A DNA stretch of 64,000 nt from Antedon mediterranea (taxonomy: Eukaryota; Echinodermata; Crinoidea; Comatulida; Antedonidae), in the NCBI RefSeq assembly GCF_964355755.1, contig NC_092677.1, positions 7,137,001-7,201,000 of the forward strand, given 5' to 3'. This document shows positions 45,881 to 58,600 of this stretch, in pieces; the stretch's first letter is position 1, and each line of letters begins with the position of its first letter. The notes beneath the pieces were generated by a model that was not told where the DNA came from, did no database searches, and saw nothing but the letters and a program-made list of their open reading frames with translations. The position numbers and the translations under genes were made by a program.

Positions 45881-48800
45881 TTCTGTCGCGACACACCTGG
45901 AGTTTGATTACATTATTCCTTGGTTATATGAATCTTTCAACGAATATAAATATACTATATATTCTAGCTATTCAAAAAAATATAAAACATTCGTTTCTAA
46001 CTGATTAATACCGGCATTCGACACCGATCATTGTGACAGAAATACTTTCACGGAATTATCAATGAAAAAAATATAGCATTACACGGTGTTCGTATACAAA
46101 TTTAATGATGAAAGCAGGAAAAGGGAACAATTTTTTATCTCCCTGGTTAATACAAAAAACAATGTAGTTTAATTCGGAATTTTCTGGGTTTTTATTTAAA
46201 GGATCTTCTTCAAAGTGGCCAGACAAGTTGACGTTTTCTTTGAGGTTTTTAATACATTATAGACATACCTATAAAGGAAAAGATCGAGTAAACATAGATT
46301 TTCCTGTTTACGTGCGTAACTACGCTGGTTCATGGTGGTTTGCACTCTTCTATTTCAGTCAATGCTTTTCTAGTATATTTCGAAGAACTATTGTCAGAAT
46401 TTCATTTCGTAAATTGCTTCCTCGTAAAAGATACAACACCGGAATTTCCCAAAATATTTTGTTAACAATAAGAAATGTTATTGTATGCAACACGGTAGTG
46501 TCTATGTTCGAGGTCAATGACCTATATACCATAAAGCACTGTTCTCAGTAAAGGCTTTCAAACTTCCAATTATTCAAAAATAAGTATTTACACGAACCAT
46601 AAATGAAACCATGACGAACATAAATTCATTCAAAAATAAAATGTTTGTTTTTACCTTTCAAATAATTGTTAAAAAATAAGAGAAAAACAACTTGTGTCGG
46701 GAAACCAGTTAATATGTGTTATCTAATTCTTTTTTAGCCTACATACAGAAAAGCTGAAAAAACAAAACGAGACAAATAAAGACTGAATTGCTGGAGTAAG
46801 ATTATTTTAAAATATTTTAGAAAACCAAAACATATAAAAAAGCAAGATCGGATCTGGAAAAATATAATTTTAAAAACATGCGAGAACCCATATTTCCAGA
46901 AGCCCCAGGTAAGACGTATTATTGTTTTTTAATTGTCAAAAAACTAGGTCACGTATTCAAACACCTACACATATTTGACTATTGTCCTCTAAGACCAAGG
47001 CCAGCTTCCTTATCCTACCACTTTCGAACAAGGAAAACAAACATTGTCCTTGATTAATTAAAAGCGCATCACTTCAAACAGAAGTACGTTATTAGTCTAT
47101 TTATATGTAATTCTATTTCTTTTTGACATTAGTTACAGGTATCTTGCTTTCTACATGGCTGACATTAATTTGCCTTTATGCGCCGCTTAGGCCTAAGTCA
47201 AGAAGTTACGAAGTGCTTAAAAGGCAGGTGCAGACAAACATTCTAATAACTTTCATATATTGTTTGGAATTGTTTGCGTTGCACGAAAAAGAAGCAGCAC
47301 AAGCCTACCATTACTATGGCAGAAGAAAATATGTTTTGTTTAAATCTATGTTACTCAACATTAACTAAATTTAAAATGCTTAGGCCTATATAGTCCTATT
47401 AGAAAACATATTGCATAACATAAACCGGATTTATGGTCTACTTCAAATAAACGGTCGTATTTGAGATTTTAAGCGAGAGGAATTTGATATCACACAATGT
47501 GTAAATACAAGTTATGTCAAAACAAATATGAGAACATTCATTGTACAGTATACCGAACATTTTAAACATTTCAAACCCACAAAGGCGGATGAACGAAAGG
47601 ACATATTTTCCAAAAATATAGTCGACCGAGTTATTTTCAGAAGCCCCACCCAAATGTAATTTCTCGCCCGTTCCATCACGTGTACCGTACATGGTCTAGA
47701 TACGCCCCCGATGATCGAAACGCGTCAGTACATTTCGTAGGATGGAATTTGGTCATAATGTATTATATACTTTTCTGTGACGTAAATGTTCTAGGTCTAA
47801 TATAGGCCTAAGCCTGTTTTGGCAGTCGTTTTACTGTTGAACGGATCACAACAGGTCGGTCCCATGACGTAACATTTAAAGAATTTCAGGAAGGCGAGAT
47901 CGGGATGATTTCCCATCACCCACACACCCCTTGAAATCCCAGAAGGTACCGGGCACACAATGTCAGATCTGTGTACACAACATGGATAGTTCCTTGTCGC
48001 GATACCGTAAAAAATGCAGACACTATTTCTTGTCAACCTGTTATACTCCCGTGGTTACAACGTGTCAATAGCACTTACTCAATGTGTTACTCACACATAA
48101 CTATGCATTCCGTCCAAGTTCAAGTGGACTTAACGTTCTTTCTATTCACTTTTTCTCGGTAAAATATCCTACAAAGGAACAAGTTCATTAATTATTATTA
48201 TTAGTAGAGATTAATACAATTTGTGACGTCACCTGTAACCTTAATATAGTTGTTAAAAAATACTAGTAGGATATTAATCACAAATTATATTAATCCGCAA
48301 GCTTTAGTGAAATTGTGGTCACACGTACTAAATGAACATTTTTAAAGAGCTATTCTATCTGAAAGTAGGACGCATGCTAAGGTCCTGGCATGATGGCATC
48401 ACTATTATTAATCATCATCTTAAATTCTTTTCTCATCATATTTAAGTTTTCTCATTTTTCTTTCAATAATCACGGATGGACAATATCTTGTCAGTCATCG
48501 AATAACTAGTTGGTTAATGTTGCAATTACAGGCCTATCATATGTATCGATTGGATGTTTATAATCAAAAAAGAGAAACAACCTGGCCCATGAAAGATAAT
48601 AGCGATAATAAAGAGGCCTACATCGTATTTTAAAACGATTTAAATACAAATCGAATTTCATATCACCCTTCCAAACATTGAAAATGAGCATTTTAAAAAC
48701 TTTTAAATTAATATTTCTTTAAAAATTTTGATTCTAATTCGTAATTAACCTGTATTGCGGTCGACGGAAAGTGTGGGACTACTCGACTCACACTCAAGTT

Positions 48801-51314
48801 TGTATGAAGAGCATTACGAAGAGCAATGGAATGCGTTATCAAAGTATAGTATAATTTAATAAAACCGGCAATGAACTATCAATTTATCTCTAGAACCATT
48901 TCATGTGATCATGTAATAGTCATGGGGATATGATCCTAATATGTAATAACTATGTTAATAACTATCCAATATCTTATAAAACGTCCATCAACAATGTAAA
49001 TCCCCCAAAATGGCAGAATCATTACAATATAACGGTGTTCACACAGAGTTAACAAAGTGCAGCATGATCGAGTTTAAGTATTCCATTTAGTTCACTTTCA
49101 GTTTTCCCTGTGTCATGTTTCTCTGTTATTTTATTGTTGTACCTTTGTACTGTCCTTGTTTTTTTTTAGATGAATAAATGAAATGAGTTATGCTGATCTA
49201 AATCACATCCGAGTTACAACCGACGTTCTTGTATAATCATCATCATAATCGCGTCACAGGCTAACTCCATCAACTCCAATAAAAACAACTTTTTGCGTTC
49301 GAACATTTTTTATTTTCTCAAAACAGTGGGTCCTATAATAAAATGTTTTACTTAATAAATATAAAACGAATAAACCAATAAAAATAATGTGTTCATCCGT
49401 GAAAATTTGGCCTAGTTTTTAAAAAATATAAACAAAATCAAAATCACCATGGTTCATAGAGGCATTATCGAAGAATGCGGTTTTGGTGTTAAATATTTGT
49501 TTGTGTTTATATTGTTTATTATATTGACGGGATTATGGGTTTGTGGGGCGTTTTATGACGTTGCAAACGAAGTATTGTTGGTGACCTTGATGAAGTAAAT
49601 GACGATTATGAAAATCAAAAGAGAAACCAAATAGCATCAAAAGGGCGTTCTAAAATTGTGGTCGAACGATGAATTGAACAACTCACCTGTTTGGGAGCCT
49701 AATATAGATGCACCTGCAGGGTAGGCCTAGTTTGAATTTAATATCTTCGATATTAAAGTACATTTACATTACATATACAATAATTGTAAATAAAACCACT
49801 CTCATTAAGCCTACACAGTCGTGTTTAGTGCAAAAAAAAACCTACAGAAATGTGAATAAAACAATAGTAAGAAACGCCGCCCTCTATAATGTGAACATTC
49901 CAGAAACTTTTTTTAGGCCTTTTACGCAGCCAAAATGAATAGCATAACAAGACCTTCGAATTCCTGGTCAATTTAACAACGTGAAGGATGATGACGAGTT
50001 AAACGGTGAAGTTTTTAAGTTAAAAGAAAATGCTCACCAGAGTGTTGTCTTCGAAGATTTTTTCCAAAACCAGATGTAACCACGTGTCCGGTTGATTGCC
50101 AACAAAGAAGAATGGCAAAACTGTGAAAGTAGCTAGAAGAAATTCGAGTGGCAAAACAATTCAGATAACATTTCGCCAAATTTGTGACAACATTCAACAT
50201 GGATTAAAAAGAATCACAGCTCCTTTAATAACCGTGTTGACTTGTTGCGTCTGTCTTTAAAATCACATTCTCTTAAAACGTTTTCCGAAATTACGCTTCC
50301 CACGATTTGTTTCCATATTTTTCTGTTTTGGGCAGGATGGTTTTTTCTTGTGCTAAAGTCTACATTAAAAGGCGAATATTCTGTTGTTGTTATTCGCAAG
50401 CATTTATTTTTTTAGAAATCTAAAGTATACGATTACTCATCCCTGGTAAAAATACTAATTACATAATCACATTATGAAAAGTATATATAAACAAATGTGG
50501 CTTTTTCTCATTCTTACAGATTTCCTCATGTTTATCGTTTCAATTAATTAATCAATATTCAGTATATCACCGGGCGGTTTAAAATTCCTTCTAATGTCTG
50601 TGAATGTATTTTGTTGTTTTAGTATTTTATAGTATTAATTATACTATATAAATTATACATCCCTTCTAGTCACTCTTCTACTGTCCATGAACCATTTGTT
50701 GAGTTTCGTTCTAACTAATATGCTTCTACATGTTACAAGTAAACATTTTACTCATCACTCATCCTTATATTATACCAAAAAAATATATAGCTATATACAC
50801 ACACACAATGTTATGCCTAATTAGACGGTGTACAAATATCATATTTAACCTGGCTATTTCACATATTAATAACACCTACAAATACAACACTAAAACAATA
50901 TATATAACATAACGAATATTTGCAGAATATAATACATTTGTGCATAAATTGATCAAAATAATTTGTGTTCGAATTAAACTTCATAGAAGTGTACTAAAAT
51001 GAAATTCGTCTAAACTATCAAAATATACAATATTCCAAACTAGCCTATTTACTTCTGAAACTATGTCACATGTTTTAAAAGCGTAAGCAAACACAATAAA
51101 AATTGTATTACTAAATGTGTATAATTTCATTTCTGATTTAAAAAATAAAACCAGTTATCGAATGTGAAGAAACCACTTGATTTAAAACACCCTTTGAAAT
51201 AACACAAAGGTAAATATATTTCATAAATTTGCATTAAAATGTAAAATAGGAACGGTTGAAAGATTTTGCATTGATATCGCATAAATTGCACAATTTTTAT
51301 TATTACTTCATGTC

Positions 51315-51394
51315 ATTCGCTTTCCTGACGCGTTATTCGCTTTCCTGACGCGTTATTCGCTTTCCTGACGCGTTATTCGCTTTCCTGACGCGTT
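51315..51394. repeat. 20-bp tandem repeat, four perfect copies
   Basis: ATTCGCTTTCCTGACGCGTT is repeated exactly four times, followed by a decayed fifth copy (GTTTGCTTTCTGAAAG). Confidence 0.9.
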
Positions 51395-51581
51395 GTTTGC
51401 TTTCTGAAAGCTTCGTTCATGTTTAACAGTTTGTCTTCACAAAACTGAATCCAAGAATTGCTCTTATAAAAACTGTATTGCTTCAAATAGCTATGCGCTT
51501 CATTATTATCTTGATTAAAAAAGAATTTTTATTATAGAAACCATTAAAAGTCGCGCTTCATACCAATATTTTCCTACCTTA

Positions 51582-51772
51582 AGGGCCTTTCACACCTGCT
51601 CCGGCACGGTTCCGGTCCGGCGACGGCAAATCCAATCGAACGTCAATGTTTCGTTTTCACGCGGCTACGCGCATATCGATTGGTGCTTGGCCGCGTGGAG
51701 CGTCGTAAAAACGAAACATTGGTGTTCGATTCGCCGGACCGGAACCGTGCCGGAACAGGTGTGAAAGGCCCT
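51582..51772. mobile_element. Harbinger-like MITE, 191 bp
   Basis: The ends AGGGCCTTTCACACCTG and CAGGTGTGAAAGGCCCT are inverted copies, and the symmetry continues through TCCGGCACGGTTCCGGTCCG and AACGAAACATTG-type segments almost to the centre. TTA stands on both sides (51579-51581, 51773-51775), the 3-bp target duplication typical of PIF/Harbinger. It is non-coding and GC-rich. A truncated relative is at 15850-15945. Confidence 0.85.
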
Positions 51773-51924
51773 TTACACTGTCCAGCATTCAGGCACAAAG
51801 TCATGAGTTTTTTTTTATTATAATTGGATGGATGAAATAAGGTTTTTAAAATGTTGATCTATATCAAATTACTTCATTTGATGTACTTTGTATATTGTAA
51901 CTATAAAGGTTACTTCACTTGCAG

Positions 51925-52025
51925 TCTGGGCTCCAGACGGAGTTTTGTCTTAATATTAGTATATTAAATATTTTTGCACATATGGCGTTTCATACGTGTA
52001 TTACTTGAGTTTGTATTTTCAGACA
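51925..52025 (+). repeat. Dispersed ~100-bp repeat, GTTCCAGAC family, copy 3
   Basis: GTCTGGGCTCCAGACGGAGT, TTGTCTTAATATTAG and TTGCACATATGGCGTTTCAT match the copies at 15745-15842 and 29521-29625. It shows the uninterrupted sequence at the 7-kb element's entry point. Confidence 0.6.
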
Positions 52026-52644
52026 AAAATCGCGGTCGAAATAAAAACAAATAAATAAAAAAAAAAGACAATAAATACAGACTTGGGGCAAGTCTACTTC
52101 ACTTGGTACAATAATGTATATAAAACAACTACCAGTGTAGTGTATTAATACACACCCGAGTGAAGTCAGTGAAAAACCAGACGTTTTGTTTTTTTCAAGG
52201 ACATAACGGACGGCGTATTAGTTCAGATGATATATACATAACAAAAATGAATGATATAAAAGTATTTTTCGTCAAATGTTGACCTGTACCATTGATTGAT
52301 TGGATTGGATGTACAGTAGTAGGTGCAAAGTCTTTACAAAGCAGCGGCTGTGCCAAAAAATAATCAAATAGTACAAAAGTGTCCCCTATAGGAGATATGT
52401 TCCAGTGAAACAGGCACAGGCTATTTCCTTACCACTACTGCCAACCCCTATTCAGGAGAAAACCCATATTAAGTGGAAACTTTGTTAGGTCGCAAAAGTA
52501 TCTCCTTAAAAGGGCTTCAAATTATTATTGTAATTTTCCTTACGTAATTATTTAGTAATATTACCTCTCTCTATTATAAACAAAATAAAATCATAACCAG
52601 AAGGTGTGATTTGAAATGTATTAAAATTGGTTAAGAAATGGTGA

Positions 52645-55600
52645 TTATTTCCGTAGATGAATCATTAGAGCAGATAGGCAAAGTAGTACAAACGTCCAAG
52701 CAAAACTGGTGACAAATCCCATATACACATTAAAGTAGTTGATACTCCATCCTATAAAAGAAACAATTATGAACTTGAAGATGGAACAGTGAAGAGAAAG
52801 TTATAGAAGAGCAAGACCAAATATGGCATAGAAAGATAATATTATGACCAAATATGGCATAGAAAGATAATATTATGACCAAATATGGCATAGAAAGATA
52901 TGGGGAAGAAAATTTAAAAAAAGTAATGTGCAAGATGTGCAGAGGACAGATGTGGAGAGCTAGTGACAGTAACTGCTCTTTTTTTGGTCATCCTTCCATT
53001 TTTTATGCATATATTTATTTACACTATGTTTTATATTGGAAAATAAAAACTGAACTGAAACTGGAGGGGTAAACATCATTTCACAGTTACACCATCTCTT
53101 TACCTCTCACTAACACGTTTGTAGGGGGAGAGATTTACTTTTAAAGAACTGATAAAACATGATGTTCCTCTCACATGTATTTACCGACTAGAAGGCCCAT
53201 TTGTCTGTACCATTGATTTTCTGTGCCTACCCACTCCATAAAAGAATTTTTAAAGGCCTAATTGCTAGTTCACATAACTAAAAAATAATTTATCATTAAA
53301 TGAAATCTTTGCAGTTTGGAAAGATCCAGAAATTTGTGGCATCTTAAAAAGCCAATAGAATCATTGCACCAGTAAACTATTACTGTACTACTGTATATAT
53401 GTATATACCTCTTGCTAAAATGCAGCGAAGACAAATAATAGCATATGTCTGTGGCATCATATAACTGAAGTACATCAGTGGATATGGTACGCCTTCAAGA
53501 GGCCACATGATACCTGCACACAAGTAACAACATATAGTAAACAAGTTAGTACATTAGTTATTGATCATAATATTATATGCTCATAGTATGAAAGAATTAA
53601 TGACCACTTTTCTGCTGTACCCTTATGATAAAAAAGAACCGCAGTGAAAGTGGAACCATAAAAGGTTTAGTTTTAAAAAGTGATTTGACTTAATATTGGT
53701 TTAAAAAACAACATTTTGACAGCATAAAACAATTAAAACTTGTGGCATTAAACAATAAACTAAGGTTTCTATGGAAATTCTCTAGTCTGAACAATATGAT
53801 AACTCTGTACCTAATAATATATATTATTACATAATTCTCCCAATACTGGACACCTTTGGGCTGGCCAAATATCTCTGGTTTTCTGAAAAGTCTGGTATTT
53901 GGAATGTGTTTTTACTGGTAAAACAAATTTGGAACCTTTGGGCTTCAAGGAAAATTTGATTTTGGGAGAGTTCACAGGTTTTCAGAGAGTTCGATATTGG
54001 GAGAAATTACTGTATATTAAATTAATACATTACATTTTATCCTTTTTAAAACTCAGTATTTTAATTTGAATCAGATTGGGAAGAAATTGAATTATTTTAA
54101 ATATTAATACATACAAGTACTTACCACTCATAAGGATCAGTGGATAGAAAGATCCCAGCGACAATTGCATTGCCGATATCTCATTGTCACAAACACTAGA
54201 GACAAACAAGCCATAAGCCATTCCATTCAGGCCCTGGAATAGTGTAAGCACTATCACCATCAGAAGGGAGCCTTCATTTGGTACCTAACAACATAAAAGA
54301 TCAATCTTTAAACTGAATGTTTAAGAGCAAGATATATGATGATCATGTTATTTCAGAATATTTTATATAAAAAACAAGCAAGACAAAGAAAACGAAAAAT
54401 CATCAAAAAATAGAATTTTTGCCAATTTAGAGATTTGAAAACCGTAAAATATATTTTGTAGTGCACTTAACAAGATCATTTTGACTATTCAAAACTCATA
54501 TTCTAAAACCATAGACGCACTTTATTATTCATTATTATTTCATTATATTATAATAAGCAGTTATACAGTGCATCTGAGAGATGAGTTCAACACAAGACAA
54601 TTCCACATCATTACATTATGTTTATTATGGAAAGGCAACAATATAAAATCACTCAAACTAAGTGGCTTTACCTTGTACAGTTTATATTTCTTATTTATAC
54701 TTATATATTAATAGATAACTTGTTCATTTTGGAATATTAGGGTGGGTGGGTTATGTCTTTATTTATCTAAATTGTAAATATATATGTATATTTATAAATA
54801 TTTACTTCTGTTCCTTCAATATTATTATGTCTATGTTAGTGTTAGTGTTATTATTGTAAAGTACTGTACAACGTTTTTTCAGGCTTTGCCTTAGTTGTAC
54901 GTCCTCCATCTTAATTTGTATTTTATGTTTGTTATGATGGAAATAAAGATTGAATAATGATTAATAATTATAATACTATAAAAATTTATATCTATAATTC
55001 TATCTACAAAGATATTCTAATAAGACCAGTCTTTTAAAAAATAAATTTTTTTTTCAATTGTTAGTTGTTTTTGATTGAATTGAAATTTATATTTATACTG
55101 GGTAACCTCTTCAGTCAAAGACTGGTCTCCCAGAGGGCCCAGTTGGTGATCAGTGGCTGTGATGTACTAATACACCGGGGTAACCCCCTACTCGTCTCGA
55201 AAGATGTACTAGGTTCTTTAAAGTGCACACGAGCTAGATGTGTACACTGGACCTACGGTTTATAGTCCTTATCCGAGAAGACTCGTTCTACCACCAGAAC
55301 CATGGAGCGAGTGAGCCTCGAACCCTTGCCGATGTTATGGCTAAGTAATTACGGTTCCACTGTCTTAACCGCTCGGCCACTCACTCACTCAATCAATCAC
55401 TTGATGATTGCCTTTTTCTTTCCACTAAACTTTGTTTAGTTGTAAAAAAAAGAATATAATACCAGGCATTGTATTAATAAGTCCAAAAGACTTTCATTAT
55501 AATTACTGAAAACGAAACACATCAAGGGGTTTCTAAATTGTAATAAACGCATCCTGTTTACAATTCATACTATTATTATTATTATATTATTTCTAATTTG

Positions 55601-58600
55601 TTCTTAAAAATGTTCTTTTGAGTACTTTAAGGAGATGAAAATCTCAAGGTCAATGGACCACAAAATAAAGACATTATTGTAAACTGTTTACAAGTTATGA
55701 GTAATATATAAGAATAAAACTGATTTCATTCACCACAAAATGTATACCTGACTATAATGTATTCTATTGTATTGGATAAAATTAAGTGTAGATTAGACAA
55801 AGTATAGGACTAAGATTACAGATATAAGTGGTTCAATCCTGAAATTTGGTGTCAAGCCAAATAATACATTTGTCTTGTAAAATAGTAAGGAACTTTCGTA
55901 ATCATAAGAATATGATAACAAAAATGTCACAAAAATATGTTTTTTGCACTAAAAATCTGTTTCACATGGCAAAGAAATATTGAGGGCGACATTCAAAACA
56001 TAATTTGAAATTACAGGTGGTTAAATTGTTTAGCATAAAAATAATCAGTGCAAGCGAGAACAAAATAAATAAAATGTATGTATAAGAGAAACAAATTATT
56101 TAATTAATTATTATCGTCAATATATGATGCACATCACATGGAGTAAACCTTCCTTGAACAAACAAATCTATAACTTAGGCGTCACGCTTGCCATATGATT
56201 GTTTGTTGCCTACGTTCCTTGTTGTTTTATCATGCAAATTACTTCCTCATTTACATACAACCTGTCCTATTGGTATATAAGTACTCTAGGCATTGTTTTC
56301 TGTTCTGATGATGAAAATAGTTTCTCAAAACATGTCAAGACATTTTAAGGCAGTTTGCCTATTTATCAAATGTCTCACAAAAGTTATTTTAACTCGAAAG
56401 TTTGGTGGAATTATTCATGATGTATTTTAATGTAAAATGCATTAACTTACATCAAAGATTAACAGGATAAAGACAAGAACAATAGCTGTTTGCACTGCTA
56501 TTATAACAAACTGAACCACAACATGAGATAGCATCACTTCTGTCGCTTTGGCGCCTAAAATAGAATTAAAGTAGTAAACCTGTAAAGACAATGATTGTTT
56601 GGCAAAACACAACAGAATATGAAGCAATAATATCTGTGCATACTCACAAACAAAACAAAGTTGTGATAGCTTTTATAACAACCCCAATTTCCAATTTCAG
56701 GAGAACCCTTTCTATGTGACTCCCTTTGTGTGTACAGTACATGAAGATGTTAAGCACTCTTACTAAATAGTTGACTCAATATTTAGAAGTTCTATCCACA
56801 TCTAAAGCTCTGTTTACACTATCAAACTTTATGTGACAAAAAATGTGATGTGCCCATATATGGACACGGTGATGTCATATCACTACCATATTTAAGCATA
56901 TCACTGCCATATTTGCGTACACTTTTTTGTCACAAAAAGTTTGATAGATGTAGAAAGGGCTTAAGAAGACCTACATAAAGTGTGTAAAAATAGTCAACTG
57001 TAATTTACCTGCTACCCATGTTCTTTCTAACAAGCCTTCTTTGCGCTCCAAAATAAAAGTGATACTAGTCATTGATACAGCCAAGAAGAATACAATACTA
57101 GACAAAAAAAGAATTGTAAGTATTTAGTTGTAATTCAATAAATCAAAATTATATAAAATACAAAATAAAAATTGAAATTGAAAATATAGGCAATAACTAG
57201 TTGATAACGAATTCTAAACTATTGAACCTAACAGTTTTACGTATGCTTTAACCAACTTCTTCAGATATTTTAAACCTTAAAATAGTAAGGCATAGCTTTT
57301 TCAAGCCTAGGCCAGCACTGGTCAGCGACTCCCTTCCTAAGTCTAATGATGAAAGAAAAATTGCCTCAATCAATCACTGCAGGATGTGTCAGACATGTTT
57401 GAAATTTTAATGTTTTTCTTGCATGCTTACTTCCTCATAGTTATTTGTTTACCCATCTACCTGTAGTCAACTGTATTGTCACATTTTTAACCAAGTTAGG
57501 GTGTATAAAACTCACAATGCAAGAATATGTTCCCTCCATTTTTGTTTTCAGTTTTTATAACGATTATTAAATATTATTATTAAAGATACATTGTCATGCA
57601 CATAAAAAAAATCATTGCAGTTCAACTTTCTTGTACTTGTTGATTCACTTCCTTGCAAAAGTCGACTATCGGATATTGAATAAAATTAGGGCCACTCTTT
57701 TTTAATGTTTTTTAGTTGTATTTGTTCAATGATCATATTTACCTTAGTATGACCCCAGGTGCCATAAAATCAGTAAAATCAGACTCCTCGGTTCCATAAA
57801 TTGGCTCACCAAACTTTGAATAAAAGAAAACCAAATATTTGAAAAAGAACAATTCAATAAAATTATACTTTGATTCAACTTTTTTTTTACAGAGAACAGA
57901 TTACAATATTTCTTATAAGCAAAAAGTAGATAATACAAACAAGTACAAGAAATCTTAAAAAATAAAAGAAGCTATACGTGACAAAAAAAGTACTATATTT
58001 CATAAATAGGAAAAGATCGGATTTAAAAAGAAATTCACAACATTTTAAATTAACGAAAAAAATGTCATGTTTATAAATAGAAAATACAGTATATAGTATA
58101 AGTAAAAAAAAAATTTATTAACAGTTTAGAGTACAAACTAACCTGTAGAGGGAGCTCTGCAATTTTAGGATTTATTTTTGGAAACTTAATACTACTTAGC
58201 AAATCTGAAATGAAATCCTTAAAAAAAAAATCACTCAGTCAATATAAAAAATTAAAATTAATACCATTTGTGGAAAAGCATGTTTTTTGGAAGTGCTTAA
58301 AATCTAATTTCTGTTAAATCCTTAAAATGACATCACTTAACCTGACCTCTGAACAGAAAATAGAAATAGTGCACAGTTTACTTACTTAATTCATCTATTT
58401 TAAAACAGTTTAAATCTCTTCTTAATAACCACCTTTTTTATTTTAAGCGCTGTAAGACTTTTTGGTAAAAGACCAAATCAAGATATTATTATTATTATTA
58501 TTAGTTCAAGGCCGTAATGAGTTGTTCTGGGCCTCCATGGTTAAAACAGTTTAAATCTCTTAATAACTACTTTTTTATTGTAAGCGCTATGAGACTTTTT

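Larger units (their letters stand above)
39314..51300. other. 12-kb gene-poor stretch
   Basis: No frame longer than ~107 codons, none with a recognisable domain, and no chain of exon-like frames. Contents: a poly-G-bearing hairpin element (43537-43651), a GC-richer island at 44610-44780 of unknown nature, a ~165-bp degenerate tandem repeat (45480-45880), and the left end of a TTAA-type element near 41545. Conserved regulatory DNA for Snail could lie here but cannot be recognised from one sequence. Confidence 0.55.

Noticed and set aside
46228-46551. 107-codon plus-strand frame in the gene-poor region
   Set aside because: No recognisable domain, AT-rich composition like the flanks, and no splice partner found.
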